Assembly: GCF_014836755.1 (NCBI RefSeq)
Contig: NZ_JACSQF010000019.1
Location: forward strand, 20,182 to 84,181
Direction: 5' to 3'
DNA length: 64,000 bases
Source: Oerskovia merdavium
GTDB lineage: Bacteria; Actinomycetota; Actinomycetes; Actinomycetales; Cellulomonadaceae
Below the pieces are notes generated by a model, which was not told the origin of the DNA, made no database searches, and saw nothing but the letters and a program-made list of their open reading frames with translations. Positions 7,217 through 16,376 of the stretch are shown piece by piece; within the stretch, counting starts at the first letter, position 1, and each line of letters starts with the position of its first letter. Made by a program: the position numbers and the translations under genes.

Positions 7217-9325
7217 ATGCGTCGGAAGCTGACAGAACGTCTGTCCCGCCCGGGTCTGCGCCTCGCCGCTCTCCCCCTGGGCTCCAAGATCGCCCTGGCG
7301 TTCGTGCTCCTGGTCGCGCTGCTCGCGATCTTCGCGCCGCTCGTGGCGGCCTACGACCCGCTGCAGTCGGGCACCCCGGCCCAGCCGCCCTCGGGCGAGC
7401 ACTGGTTCGGCACGGACCGCACGGGCCGCGACATCTTCTCGCGCATCGTCTACGGCGCTCGCTACTCGCTCGTGATCGGCCTGGGGGCCACTGCGGTGGC
7501 CCTCGTGGCCGGCGCGATCCTCGGCTCGATCGCCGCGACGGCCCACAAGGCCGTGAGCGAGACCCTGATGCGCATCCTCGACATCATCATGGCCTTCCCC
7601 GGCATCGCCCTGGCCGTGGTCTTCGTGGCCGTGTGGGGCAAGTCCCTGCCGGTCCTCATCTTCACGATCGCGTTCCTCTACACCCCGCAGATCGCCCGCA
7701 TCGTCCGGGCCAACGTCCTGAGCCAGTTCGGCGAGGACTACGTGTCGGCCGAGAAGGTCATCGGCGCACGCACCTCGCTGATCCTGATGAAGCACGTGGC
7801 CCGCAACTGCATCGCCCCGATCATGGTCTTCGCGACCGTGCTGGTCGCCGACGCCATCGTGTTCGAGGCGAGCCTGTCGTTCATCGGCGCGGGCGTGCAG
7901 GACCCCGAGCCGTCGTGGGGCAACGTGATCGCCTACGGCCGCAACCTGCTGCTCAACGGCGGCTGGTGGGCGACGTTCTTCCCGGGCATGGCGATCCTCC
8001 TGACGGTCCTCTCGCTCAACGTCCTGTCCGAGGGCCTGACGGACGCGATGGTCCGCCCCGCGGCCCGCAAGCCGGCCGAGGCCCGCGCGGCCGCCGCGTC
8101 GGCGGAGGACGCCGCGCACGCCACGGACCCGCTCACGGAGCCCGACGCCGACGCTCCCCTCGAGTACTCGGGTGCGGCCGACCTGCGCGAGCCTCGCGTG
8201 CTCGACGAGCTCGTCGCGGACACCTCGGTCGTCCCCGACCCGGAGATCGCGGTCGCCGCGGCCGCCGCGCAGCGCGAGGCCCTCGCGGTCCAGCTCGAGC
8301 GCCTGCGCGTCGCCGAGCAGGACCGCACCGACCGCCTGGTCTACACGGGCGACGCCGCTCCCCTGCTCGAGGTCAAGAACCTCTCGATCCGCTTCCCGGA
8401 GCGGCACGGCGACGTGGCGGTCGTGGACGACATCAGCTTCTCGGTGCGCCCCGGCGAGACCATGGCGCTCGTGGGCGAGTCCGGCTGCGGCAAGTCGCTC
8501 ACGAGCCTCGCGGTCATGGGCCTGCTGCCCTCGTCCGCGCAGGTCACGGGAGAGATCCTGCTCGACGGCGTGGACCTGCTCACGGCGACCCCGGCCCGCC
8601 GCAACGCGCTGCGCGGCCACGAGATGGCGATGGTCTACCAGGACGCGCTCAGCTCGCTCAACCCGTCGATGCTCATCCGCACGCAGATGGCCCAGCTCGT
8701 CAAGCGCGGCGGGACGCGCACCGCGGTCGAGCTCCTCGAGCTCGTGGGCCTCGACGCCCAGCGCACGCTCAAGAGCTACCCGCACGAGCTCTCGGGCGGC
8801 CAGCGTCAGCGCGTGCTCATCGCGATGGCCCTGACCCGCGACCCGCGCCTGGTCGTGGCCGACGAGCCGACCACGGCCCTCGACGTCACGGTCCAGAAGC
8901 AGGTCGTGGACCTGCTCAACGAGCTGCGTGACGAGCTCGGGTTCGCGATGGTCTTCGTGAGCCACGACCTGGCGCTCGTCGCCTCGCTCGCGCACCGCGT
9001 GACGGTCATGTACGCGGGCCAGGTGGTCGAGTCGGCCCCCGTGCCGAGCCTGCTCATGCACCCGCGGCACGAGTACACGCGAGGTCTGCTCGGGGCGGTC
9101 CTGTCGATCGAGTCGGGCGCGGAGCGCCTGCACCAGATCCCCGGCACGGTCCCCTCCCCGCGCGACTTTGCGACGGGCGACCGCTTCGCGCCCCGGTCCT
9201 CGCGACCGCAGGACGCGTTCGTGCCCCGCCCCCCGCTGCGCACGCTGCCGGGGACCGACCACCGCTATGCGAGCCACACGGAGTCGACCGACAGCGGTCT
9301 CCTCGTCCAGGAAGGTGCCCGATGA
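7217..9325 (+). CDS. siaG: Fused ABC permease-ATPase (OppC plus OppD)
   Basis: A 702-residue fusion. Residues 1 to about 285 are an OppC-type permease, including the N-terminal helix and the GTDRTGRD segment. A charged, Ala-rich linker spans about 285-385. The rest is an ABC ATPase with Walker A GESGCGKS at 420-427, the LSGGQ signature near 525, VVADEP Walker B about 20 residues later and SHD. The oligopeptide-type C-terminal extension after the ATPase core is present. Fusions like this are known in actinobacterial peptide and sialic acid importers. The gene overlaps the following ATPase gene by an ATGA. Confidence 0.9.
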   Translation: MRRKLTERLSRPGLRLAALPLGSKIALAFVLLVALLAIFAPLVAAYDPLQSGTPAQPPSGEHWFGTDRTGRDIFSRIVYGARYSLVIGLGATAVALVAGAILGSIAATAHKAVSETLMRILDIIMAFPGIALAVVFVAVWGKSLPVLIFTIAFLYTPQIARIVRANVLSQFGEDYVSAEKVIGARTSLILMKHVARNCIAPIMVFATVLVADAIVFEASLSFIGAGVQDPEPSWGNVIAYGRNLLLNGGWWATFFPGMAILLTVLSLNVLSEGLTDAMVRPAARKPAEARAAAASAEDAAHATDPLTEPDADAPLEYSGAADLREPRVLDELVADTSVVPDPEIAVAAAAAQREALAVQLERLRVAEQDRTDRLVYTGDAAPLLEVKNLSIRFPERHGDVAVVDDISFSVRPGETMALVGESGCGKSLTSLAVMGLLPSSAQVTGEILLDGVDLLTATPARRNALRGHEMAMVYQDALSSLNPSMLIRTQMAQLVKRGGTRTAVELLELVGLDAQRTLKSYPHELSGGQRQRVLIAMALTRDPRLVVADEPTTALDVTVQKQVVDLLNELRDELGFAMVFVSHDLALVASLAHRVTVMYAGQVVESAPVPSLLMHPRHEYTRGLLGAVLSIESGAERLHQIPGTVPSPRDFATGDRFAPRSSRPQDAFVPRPPLRTLPGTDHRYASHTESTDSGLLVQEGAR

Positions 9326-10116
9326 GCGACGACACGCCCGTGCTCGAGCTGAAGGACGTGCACGTGGTGCACAAGGCCCGCACCGGCAAGCTCTTCCGTC
9401 CGGACCGCGTCCACGCGGTCGCGGGGGTGGACATGGCCGTGCGGCGCGGCGAGACCATCGGGATCGTGGGTGAGTCGGGCTGCGGCAAGTCGACGCTCGC
9501 GAAGGTCATGGTGGGCCTCCAGGCGCCCACGAGCGGCGACGTGGTCTTCAACGGCCGGAGCGTCCTCAAGCGCAACGCCAGGACCCGCAAGGAGTTCGGG
9601 CGCGCGATCTCGATCGTGTTCCAGGACCCGTCGACGGCCCTCAACGGCCGCATGCTGGTCCGCGACATCCTGCGCGACCCGCTCGACGTGCACGGGATCG
9701 GGTCGCCGCGCGACCGCGAGAAGCGTGTGTCGGAGCTGCTCGACCTCGTGGGTCTGCCCCAGTCCGCGCTCGACGTGCTGCCGAGCCAGGTCTCGGGCGG
9801 CCAGCGCCAGCGCGTGGCGATCGCCCGCGCCCTGGCGCTCGAGCCCGACGTGATCGTCGCGGACGAGCCCACCTCGGCGCTCGACGTCTCGGTGCGCGCA
9901 CAGGTGCTCAACCTGCTGACCGACCTCAAGGCGCGCCTGAACCTCGGGCTCGTGTTCATCTCGCACGACATCCAGACCGTCAGGTACGTCTCGGACCGCA
10001 TCGCGGTCATGTACTTCGGCAAGGTCGTCGAGGAGGGCACGGCCGAGGAGGTCTTCGACCGCCCGACGAACGACTACACCCGGACCCTGCTCGGCGCCGC
10101 GCCGACCCTGCTCTGA
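9322..10116 (+). CDS. siaI: ABC importer ATPase (OppF type)
   Basis: A 264-residue ATPase with Walker A GESGCGKST starting at residue 50, a Q-loop in SIVFQDPS, the signature VSGGQRQR, Walker B VIVADEPTSALD and a switch His in SHDIQ. It pairs with the ATPase half of the preceding fusion to give the two nucleotide-binding domains of the importer. The start ATG overlaps the upstream stop by four bases. The short C-terminal tail after the motor domain is typical of OppF. Confidence 0.9.
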   Translation: MSDDTPVLELKDVHVVHKARTGKLFRPDRVHAVAGVDMAVRRGETIGIVGESGCGKSTLAKVMVGLQAPTSGDVVFNGRSVLKRNARTRKEFGRAISIVFQDPSTALNGRMLVRDILRDPLDVHGIGSPRDREKRVSELLDLVGLPQSALDVLPSQVSGGQRQRVAIARALALEPDVIVADEPTSALDVSVRAQVLNLLTDLKARLNLGLVFISHDIQTVRYVSDRIAVMYFGKVVEEGTAEEVFDRPTNDYTRTLLGAAPTLL

Positions 10117-10140
10117 CGGTCCCCCCACATCCACCCGGTG

Positions 10141-10161
10141 CCGGGCGGGCGTCCCGCCCGG
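10141..10161 (+). promoter_or_regulatory. Intercistronic hairpin before nanA
   Basis: CCGGGCGGG and CCCGCCCGG form a 9-bp stem with a 3-base loop in the 73-bp gap between the transporter genes and nanA. There is no T run. It is probably an mRNA processing or stability element rather than a full stop, because nanA has no other obvious promoter. Confidence 0.5.
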
Positions 10162-10189
10162 CCCCACCGCACCATCCTTGGAGTCTGCT

Positions 10190-11119
10190 GTGCCCACCTC
10201 GACCACGCCCACCTTCGCCGGCGTCATCCCTCCGGTCGTCACGCCCCTCACGGCGGACGGCGAGCTCGACCGCGCGTCGTTCGAGCGCGTCATCACCAGC
10301 CAGCTCGACGCGGGCGTGCACGGCCTGTTCGTGCTCGGCTCGTCGGGTGAGGTCGCCTACCTCGACGACGCGCGCCGCACCCAGGTCATGGAGGCCGCCG
10401 TCGAGATCACGGCCGGCCGCGTCCCCGTCATGGCGGGCGTGATCGACCTGACGACGCACCGCGTCGCGGACCAGGTCCGTCGCGCGGTCGACGCGGGCGT
10501 CGACGCGGTCGTCGCGACCGCCCCCCTGTACATCCGCACGAACGACGAGGAGATCGAGCGTCACTTCCGCGGCGTGGCCGCGGCGAGCGACCTGCCGTTG
10601 TTCGCGTACGACGTCCCGGTGTGCGTGCACTCGAAGCTCGACCTGGGCATGCTGGTGCGCCTGGGCACCGAGGGCGTCATCGCAGGCGTCAAGGACTCGA
10701 GCGGCGACGACGTCGGCTTCCGTCGCCTGGTGGCGGCCAACCGCGCGGCGGGCAGCCCCCTGCGCCTGTTCACGGGCCACGAGGTCGTGGTCGACGGCAT
10801 GCTCCTGCTCGGCGCCGACGGCGTGGTCCCCGGCCTCGGCAACGTCGACCCGGCCGGCTACGTGCGCCTGTGGGACGCGGCGCAGGCCGGCGACTGGGCC
10901 GCGGCGCGCGACGAGCAGGACCGCCTCGCGGCGCTCTTCGAGATCGTCTTCCAGCCCCGCGGGTACAGCGGCGGCGCGAGCGGCCTGGGCGCGTTCAAGA
11001 CCTCGCTCCAGCTCCTCGGCCTGATCGAGTCCAACGTCATGACGACCCCCGCCCCCGCCCTGGAGGGCGAGGTCGTGGACCAGATCAAGGTGATCCTCGC
11101 GGAGGCCGGGCTGCTGTGA
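10190..11119 (+). CDS. nanA: N-acetylneuraminate lyase (DHDPS/NanA family)
   Basis: A 309-residue class I aldolase of the dihydrodipicolinate synthase superfamily. It would split N-acetylneuraminate into N-acetylmannosamine and pyruvate. GSSGE at 50-54 is the pyruvate carboxylate site, Tyr140 the catalytic tyrosine and Lys168 (GVKDSS) the Schiff-base lysine; these match E. coli NanA Tyr137 and Lys165 in spacing. GTG at 10190 is chosen because TTGGAG lies 7 bases upstream; a TTG at 10178 would overlap that site. It is followed by overlapping nanK and nanE, which fixes the sialic acid role over the dihydrodipicolinate role. Confidence 0.88.
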   Translation: MPTSTTPTFAGVIPPVVTPLTADGELDRASFERVITSQLDAGVHGLFVLGSSGEVAYLDDARRTQVMEAAVEITAGRVPVMAGVIDLTTHRVADQVRRAVDAGVDAVVATAPLYIRTNDEEIERHFRGVAAASDLPLFAYDVPVCVHSKLDLGMLVRLGTEGVIAGVKDSSGDDVGFRRLVAANRAAGSPLRLFTGHEVVVDGMLLLGADGVVPGLGNVDPAGYVRLWDAAQAGDWAAARDEQDRLAALFEIVFQPRGYSGGASGLGAFKTSLQLLGLIESNVMTTPAPALEGEVVDQIKVILAEAGLL

Positions 11120-12204
11120 CGCGCTCCCCGATCAGCCACCGCACCGCCGTCGGGATCGACCTGGGCGGTACCAAGATCGCCGCCGGGCTCGTGCGCGACG
11201 ACGGCACGGTCCTCGCCCAGGCCGGGGTCCCCACCCCGGCCCGGGAGGGGGCGGCCGCGATCCTCGACGCGGTCGCGCGCCTGGTCGGGCTCGTCCTGCC
11301 CGACGGCGTCGACGCACCCGGGTCGCCCGGGTCACCCGACGTCCTGGTCGGGGTCGGCATCGGCTCGGCCGGGGTGATCGACTCGGGCCGCGGGACCGTG
11401 GTCTCCGCGACCGACGCCCTCACGGGCTGGGCCGGGACCGACCTCACGGGCGGGATCTCGGCTCGGCTCGCGGCCACGGGCAGTCCCGCCGCGCACCTGC
11501 CCGTGCTCGCGGACAACGACGTGCACGCCCACGCGCTGGGCGAGCACTGGCTCGGCGCGTGCGCGGGGACGCGCACCGCGCTGGTGGTCGCCGCCGGTAC
11601 CGGGGTCGGCGCGACGCTCCTGCTCGACGGCTCGCCCCAGCACGGCGCCCGGCACGTCGCGGGCCACCTCGGGCACCTTCCCGTGGCCGAGGCCGCGGGG
11701 CTCCCGTGCACGTGCTCGCGCACGGGCCACCTCGAGGCCGTCGGGTCGGGCCCGGCGCTGCACGCGCTCTACCTGCGCCTGGGCGGCGACCCGGCGCACA
11801 CGACCGCCCGCGCGGTGTGCGAGGTCGCCGGCGACGACACGGTCGCGCGGCACGCGGTCGTCGTCGCGGCGACAGCCCTGGGCCGCACGGTCGGTGGCGT
11901 CGCGAACATGCTCGACCCGGAGGTCGTCGTGGTCAGCGGCGGGCTCGCCGGGGCCGGGGCGCTCTGGTGGGACACCATGAACGCCGCGCTCGCCACCGAG
12001 CTCATGCCGCCGCTCGCGGGCCTGCCCGTGGTCCCGGCCGTGCTCGGCGGGGACGCCGCGGTCCTCGGTGCCGCCCGGCTCGCGCTCGCCGCGCACAGCG
12101 ACACCCGTGGTGCCGCCACGTCCCTCCCGCAGGACCTCGAGGTCGGCCTCGACCTCGTCACCGCTCTCCCGTCCGCCCCCTCGGCTCCCCGGAGGAACCC
12201 GTGA
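11116..12204 (+). CDS. nanK: ROK-family N-acetylmannosamine kinase
   Basis: A 362-residue sugar kinase. Residues 13-20 (GIDLGGTK) form the phosphate loop, LADNDVHAHALGE carries the catalytic Asp, and the zinc motif is H187 with C198-T-C200 and H205. In most ROK proteins the last ligand is Cys (CxCGxxGC); here it is His, still a possible zinc ligand. GTG at 11116 overlaps the nanA stop (GTGA), so the much longer upstream open frame is not used. Lying between nanA and nanE, it should phosphorylate ManNAc at O6. Confidence 0.87.
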   Translation: MTRSPISHRTAVGIDLGGTKIAAGLVRDDGTVLAQAGVPTPAREGAAAILDAVARLVGLVLPDGVDAPGSPGSPDVLVGVGIGSAGVIDSGRGTVVSATDALTGWAGTDLTGGISARLAATGSPAAHLPVLADNDVHAHALGEHWLGACAGTRTALVVAAGTGVGATLLLDGSPQHGARHVAGHLGHLPVAEAAGLPCTCSRTGHLEAVGSGPALHALYLRLGGDPAHTTARAVCEVAGDDTVARHAVVVAATALGRTVGGVANMLDPEVVVVSGGLAGAGALWWDTMNAALATELMPPLAGLPVVPAVLGGDAAVLGAARLALAAHSDTRGAATSLPQDLEVGLDLVTALPSAPSAPRRNP

Positions 12205-12926
12205 CCGACAGCCCGTCGACGCCGCCCAGCGCCCCCGCGCAGGACCCCCTGATCGCTCTGCGTGGTGGTCTGGTCGTCTCGTGCCAGGCCTACCCCGGCG
12301 AGGCCATGCGCGACCCGCGCACCATGACCCAGGTCGCGCTCGCCGCGGTCGAGGGCGGTGCGGCGGGCATCCGCGTCCAGGGCGTCGCGGACATCGAGCA
12401 CGTCACGCGGGCGTTCGCGGAGCGCAAGATGACCGTGCCCGTCACGGGGCTGTGGAAGGACGGGTCCGACGGCGTCTTCATCACCCCGACGCTGCGCCAC
12501 GCGGTCGCGGTCGCCGAGGCCGGTGCGACGATCGTCGCGATCGACGGGACCCGCCGCCCGCGGCCCGACCGCCTGAGCCTCGCGGGCACGGTCGCCGGGC
12601 TGCGCGAGCACACGTCCGCGCTCGTCATGGCCGACTGCGGCAGCCTCGACGACGCGCTCGCCGCCTTCGACGCCGGGGTCGACGTGGTCGGCACCACGCT
12701 GTCGGGGTACACGGGCGAACGTCCCCGCACCGACGGTCCGGACCTCGAGCTGCTCGCCGAGCTCGTCGAGCGCCTCGACCTGCCCGTCATCGCCGAAGGA
12801 CGCGTCCACTCGCCCACCCAGGCGCGGGCCGCGCTCGACGCGGGGGCCTGGGCCGTCGTGGTCGGGACCGCGATCACGCACCCCACGAGCATCACGGGGT
12901 GGTTCGTCGACGCGCTGACGCACTGA
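12201..12926 (+). CDS. nanE: N-acetylmannosamine-6-phosphate 2-epimerase
   Basis: A 241-residue TIM-barrel epimerase turning ManNAc-6-P into GlcNAc-6-P, which then joins amino sugar metabolism. Family marks seen: GGLVVSCQA near the N-terminus, GLWKDGSDGVFITPT, VAIDGT, MADCG, VIAEGRV and VGTAITHP near the C-terminus. GTG at 12201 overlaps the nanK stop by four bases. About 17 extra Ser/Pro-rich residues precede the barrel, so a slightly later start is possible but has no better ribosome site. Confidence 0.92.
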   Translation: MTDSPSTPPSAPAQDPLIALRGGLVVSCQAYPGEAMRDPRTMTQVALAAVEGGAAGIRVQGVADIEHVTRAFAERKMTVPVTGLWKDGSDGVFITPTLRHAVAVAEAGATIVAIDGTRRPRPDRLSLAGTVAGLREHTSALVMADCGSLDDALAAFDAGVDVVGTTLSGYTGERPRTDGPDLELLAELVERLDLPVIAEGRVHSPTQARAALDAGAWAVVVGTAITHPTSITGWFVDALTH

Positions 12927-13229
12927 CGGCCCACCCCACCCACCCGAGCCCCACCCGTCCGGGGCGTCCGCACCGACGCCGACACCCCGGACACCGTGAC
13001 CAGCACCACGGGTCGCGACGACCACGGCGGTCCCGCACCCCTCCGCCCGACGCACGCTCCGCCGTCGGGCACCTCGCACCAGGAGCACCCACAGACCGGA
13101 CCCCCGCACCCGACTCGGTGCCGAGGCGGAGGTCCGCGCCGTGCACACCCCGCGCCCCGGGGCGGCACAGCACCCGCAGGACCGCACCGTGCACCAAGAG
13201 CTCTGACCCGACGAAGCCAGGAGTATCTG
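12927..13229. other. 303-bp gap between nanE and the sialidase gene
   Basis: No credible gene. GCCCGACG (13045-13052) and CGTCGGGC (13063-13070) form an 8-bp stem, a possible terminator or processing site for the nan operon. The right arm lies in a 19-base string (13055-13073) repeated exactly at 36325-36343. I see no confident promoter for the sialidase, though one is likely here. Confidence 0.5.
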
Positions 13230-15776
13230 ATGCCACTGCACCCATCCACCCCAGCGACCCCACCCGACCCGCGGTCACCGGCGTGCGCACGCCGCCGCGG
13301 GTCGCGCGCGGCCCTCGCGGCCGGGCTGTCCCTGCTCCTCGTGGCCCCCGCCGCGAGCGCCCAGGCGTTCGACCCCTTCCCGCCCGCCGCGACCGACGGG
13401 CCCGGGACGTTCTCCGAGCAGACCCTCGCGGTCGGCGGCACGGGCGGCTACGCGAACTACCGCATCCCCGCGCTGACCACGACGAACGACGGCACGATCC
13501 TCGCCTCGTACGACGGGCGCCCGTTCAACGCGGGCGACGCCCCGCAGCCCAACTCGATCCTGCAGCGCGTGAGCCGTGACGGCGGCGCCACCTGGGAGGC
13601 CACGACCGTCGTGGCCGCGGGGTACGGGACGAACTCGTCCCCCGACAAGTACGGGTTCTCGGACCCCAGCTACGTCGTGGACCGCGAGACCGGCACGATC
13701 TTCAACTTCCACGTGAAGTCGTTCGACCAGGGGTTCGGCGGGTCGGCCACGGGCATCGACCCGACCAACCGCCAGATCCTGCACGCCGCGGTCAGCGTCT
13801 CCGAGGACGGGGGCGAGACGTGGGAGGGCCGCGTCATCACCGAGGGCGCCAAGGACCCGTCGTGGGCCGGCATCTTCGCGGCCTCGGGCGAGGGCATCCA
13901 GCTGCGCTACGGCGAGCACGCCGGACGCCTGGTCCAGCAGTTCACGGCCCGCACGGGCGGGACCTACAAGGCCTACAGCGTCTACTCCGACGACCACGGC
14001 GCCACGTGGGCGCACGGCGAGGCCTTCGGCACGGGCATGGACGAGAACAAGTCGGTCGAGCTCTCCGACGGTCGCGTCATGATGAACTCGCGCGACTCCG
14101 CGGGCAGCAAGTACCGCAAGATCGCGTTCTCGAACGACGGCGGGCACACCTACGGCCCCGTGACCCTGGACCGCCAGCTCCCCGACCCGACCAACAACGG
14201 GTCGATCTCGCGCCTGTACCCCGACGCCCCCGAGGGCTCGGCCGAGGCGAAGATGCTGCTGTTCAGCAACTCCAACAGCACCACGGGCCGCGAGAACGTG
14301 ACCGTGCGCCTCTCGTGCGACGACGGCGCGACCTGGCCCGGCTTCCGGGTCGTCAACCCCGGCTCGGGCGCCTACTCGACGCTCTCGCCCCTCGGCGACG
14401 GGCGGTTCGGTCTCCTGTACGAGACGCAGGGCATGAACGCCATCTCGTTCGCGAGCTTCGACCAGGAGTGGCTCAACGCCACGTGCGCCTCGACCGTCGT
14501 GCCGGACACGACCGTCGCGACGGGCGCCACGGTGCAGGTCCCCGTCAAGGTCACCAACCAGAACCAGGCGCCGCTGGCCGCCTCGCGCCTGACGATCGAC
14601 GCCCCCGTGGGCTGGAGCGCGACCACGGTCGACGTCCCGGCGCTCGCGGTCGGCGAGACGGTCACGGTCCAGGTCGCGCTCACGGCGTCCGCGACCGCCG
14701 CGGCGACCACGGCCGCCAACCCCGTCCGCGTCCAGAGCGTCCTGACCGCGGCCGACGGCACGCAGGCCCGCGCGTACGGCTACGTGAGCGTGACCGGCGG
14801 TCCCTCGGGGGGAGCCGTGACCTCGCTCGCGGTGTTCGGGAAGTACACGACGGACCGTGACGTGGCTGCCCAGCCGTACACGATCGGCGAGCGCGTCCCC
14901 TACTCGTTCCGCGTCTACAACACCGGGACCACGGCCTACCGCTCGACCGCGACGGGCAACCTGACGAACTTGTCCCCGGGCTGCAACTGGAGCAGCCTGC
15001 CCGCAGGCGGAACCTACCTGTGCGCGCTCGCGTACCGCGTCGTGACGGCCGGCGACCTCGCGGACGGCTTCTTCGTCCCCGAGACCCGCTGGTACATGAA
15101 CGCCGACCAGGCGTCCTCGGTCGCGCTCACGGGCGAGCCCGTCGACCTGGTCGACCGTCGCCCCTCGCTCGCCGTCACGGCAGGCGAGCCCACGGTGGAG
15201 GACACCGACGGGAACGGCTCGGTGAACGCGGGCGACGTCGTGGTCAACCAGGTCACGGTGCGCAACACCGGCAACGTGCGGCTGACGGGGGTCGGGTCGG
15301 CGGGCCTGTGCACCCTGCCCGAGCTCGCGGCGGGCGCCGAGGCGTCGTGCGGCACGGTGCGCCGCACGCTCACCGCGGCCGACGTCGCGGCGGGCTCGCT
15401 CGCGGGCCGGACCGTCACGATGGACGCAGCGAACGGCGGCCTCGCCGTGACCGGTCGGGTCGACGTGGCCCCCTACGAGGTGCCCACGACCCCCGTCTCG
15501 CCGGTGGCGATCGACGTCACCGCGAGCGCCCAGTGCGTGGCGGGCAAGGTCCAGCTCACGGGCCGTGCCGTCAACGCCGGGGACGAGGCGGTCGACGTCA
15601 CGATCCGCACGAGCGCCGGCTCCAAGTCGTTCGCGGGGGTGGAGGCCGGGCGCAGCGCGTCGCAGCGGTTCGCGACACGCTCTGCCTCGGTGGCCACCGG
15701 ACAGGTCTCGTTCGACGTCACGGCCGGGGGCGCGACGTCCACGCTCGTCGCCTCGTACGACGCGACGACGTGCTGA
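13230..15776 (+). CDS. Secreted GH33 exo-sialidase with C-terminal beta domains
   Basis: An 848-residue secreted enzyme that removes terminal sialic acids. The signal peptide spans about residues 1-45 (ARRRGSRAALAAGLSLLLVAP core). YRIP gives Arg78 of the arginine triad, Asp103 in GDAPQPNS matches the acid/base of Micromonospora NedA, Glu277 lies in ELSDGR, and Tyr397 in LLYETQG is the nucleophile. Five Asp boxes (SxDxGxTW) start at 115, 191, 253, 301 and 362. After about residue 430 come an NEW3-type domain and two CARDB/DUF11-like beta domains, perhaps for glycan or wall contact. ATG at 13230 has CCAGGAG 6 bases upstream. It lies just after nanE and feeds the importer. Confidence 0.95.
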   Translation: MPLHPSTPATPPDPRSPACARRRGSRAALAAGLSLLLVAPAASAQAFDPFPPAATDGPGTFSEQTLAVGGTGGYANYRIPALTTTNDGTILASYDGRPFNAGDAPQPNSILQRVSRDGGATWEATTVVAAGYGTNSSPDKYGFSDPSYVVDRETGTIFNFHVKSFDQGFGGSATGIDPTNRQILHAAVSVSEDGGETWEGRVITEGAKDPSWAGIFAASGEGIQLRYGEHAGRLVQQFTARTGGTYKAYSVYSDDHGATWAHGEAFGTGMDENKSVELSDGRVMMNSRDSAGSKYRKIAFSNDGGHTYGPVTLDRQLPDPTNNGSISRLYPDAPEGSAEAKMLLFSNSNSTTGRENVTVRLSCDDGATWPGFRVVNPGSGAYSTLSPLGDGRFGLLYETQGMNAISFASFDQEWLNATCASTVVPDTTVATGATVQVPVKVTNQNQAPLAASRLTIDAPVGWSATTVDVPALAVGETVTVQVALTASATAAATTAANPVRVQSVLTAADGTQARAYGYVSVTGGPSGGAVTSLAVFGKYTTDRDVAAQPYTIGERVPYSFRVYNTGTTAYRSTATGNLTNLSPGCNWSSLPAGGTYLCALAYRVVTAGDLADGFFVPETRWYMNADQASSVALTGEPVDLVDRRPSLAVTAGEPTVEDTDGNGSVNAGDVVVNQVTVRNTGNVRLTGVGSAGLCTLPELAAGAEASCGTVRRTLTAADVAAGSLAGRTVTMDAANGGLAVTGRVDVAPYEVPTTPVSPVAIDVTASAQCVAGKVQLTGRAVNAGDEAVDVTIRTSAGSKSFAGVEAGRSASQRFATRSASVATGQVSFDVTAGGATSTLVASYDATTC

Positions 15777-15807
15777 TCGGCGGCTGACCCGCGACCGATC
15801 CACCTCA

Positions 15808-15837
15808 GGGTGCGGCGCCCTGCCTGGCGCCGCACCC
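15808..15837 (+). terminator. Hairpin terminator after the sialidase gene
   Basis: A perfect 12-bp GC-rich stem (15808-15819 with 15826-15837) and a 6-base loop, 31 bases after the sialidase stop. No T run follows, as is common in actinobacteria. Confidence 0.65.
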
Positions 15838-15848
15838 GCACCACAGAC

Positions 15849-15888
15849 CTCGGCCCTCGTCCCCGTGCCGGTGGGGACGAGGGCCGAG
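15849..15888. terminator. Second, bidirectional hairpin terminator
   Basis: A perfect 16-bp stem (15849-15864 with 15873-15888) and an 8-base loop between the converging sialidase gene and the minus-strand gene ending at 15909. With the hairpin at 15808 it makes a tandem pair that can stop transcription from both sides. Confidence 0.75.
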
Positions 15889-15908
15889 CCTCGCTCGCGG
15901 CAGGGCCG

Positions 15909-16337
15909 CTAGGAGAGGACCACGACGACGGACGTCGCCCACAGCAGGTCGTCGAGGTAGACCCGGACGCGTGGCGAGTCGTCCTCCTCCGCCGCGACGA
16001 CGACCCGCAGCGAATCGTCCGTGGCCTCGAGGACGATCCTTCCGCGTCCGCCCTCGAACCGGCCGTCGAACACCAGGCTCAGGTCGGCGACCAGCTGCCG
16101 CGGCGCCTTCGCATCGAAGACGACGACCGTCACGGGGCCGTCGACGGCGCTCTGGACGACGACGTAGAGCGAGTCGCCGTCGTGGTGAACGGGCCCAGCA
16201 GTGGGGTCGAACGTCTCGTGGACGGCCCTGCTCCCGTCCTCGGCGACCACCAGGAGTCCCTGCTCGAAGAACGCGTCGAACGACGCAAGGAACCTCTTCT
16301 TCCCGAGGAACGTCCTCGGGAGGTCGGTCGATCGCAC
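15909..16337 (-). CDS. Hypothetical immunity-like protein (paralogue of 60479-60901)
   Basis: A 142-residue soluble protein with no family I can name. It begins FLGKKRFLASFDAFFEQG and then has a beta-rich core with DP..GPVHHDGDSLY and a following AVDGPVTVVVF strand. The protein at 60479-60901 shares the order GL-VV, DP-x-x-x-P-x-H, DSLY, AV-x-G-x-V and the same length. That relative sits in a toxin/immunity array, so this copy may be an orphan immunity protein. Nothing next to it looks like a toxin. The start is ATG at 16337; no strong ribosome site is visible. Confidence 0.7.
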   Translation of the reverse strand: MRSTDLPRTFLGKKRFLASFDAFFEQGLLVVAEDGSRAVHETFDPTAGPVHHDGDSLYVVVQSAVDGPVTVVVFDAKAPRQLVADLSLVFDGRFEGGRGRIVLEATDDSLRVVVAAEEDDSPRVRVYLDDLLWATSVVVVLS

Positions 16338-16376
16338 AGCAGCACTCCGCTCCTCCGGGCCTCGCGCAGGGCTGCC

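Noticed and set aside
10621..11115. Upstream extension of nanK through nanA
   Set aside because: The extra residues are an out-of-frame reading of nanA; the GTGA overlap at 11116 gives the family N-terminus.
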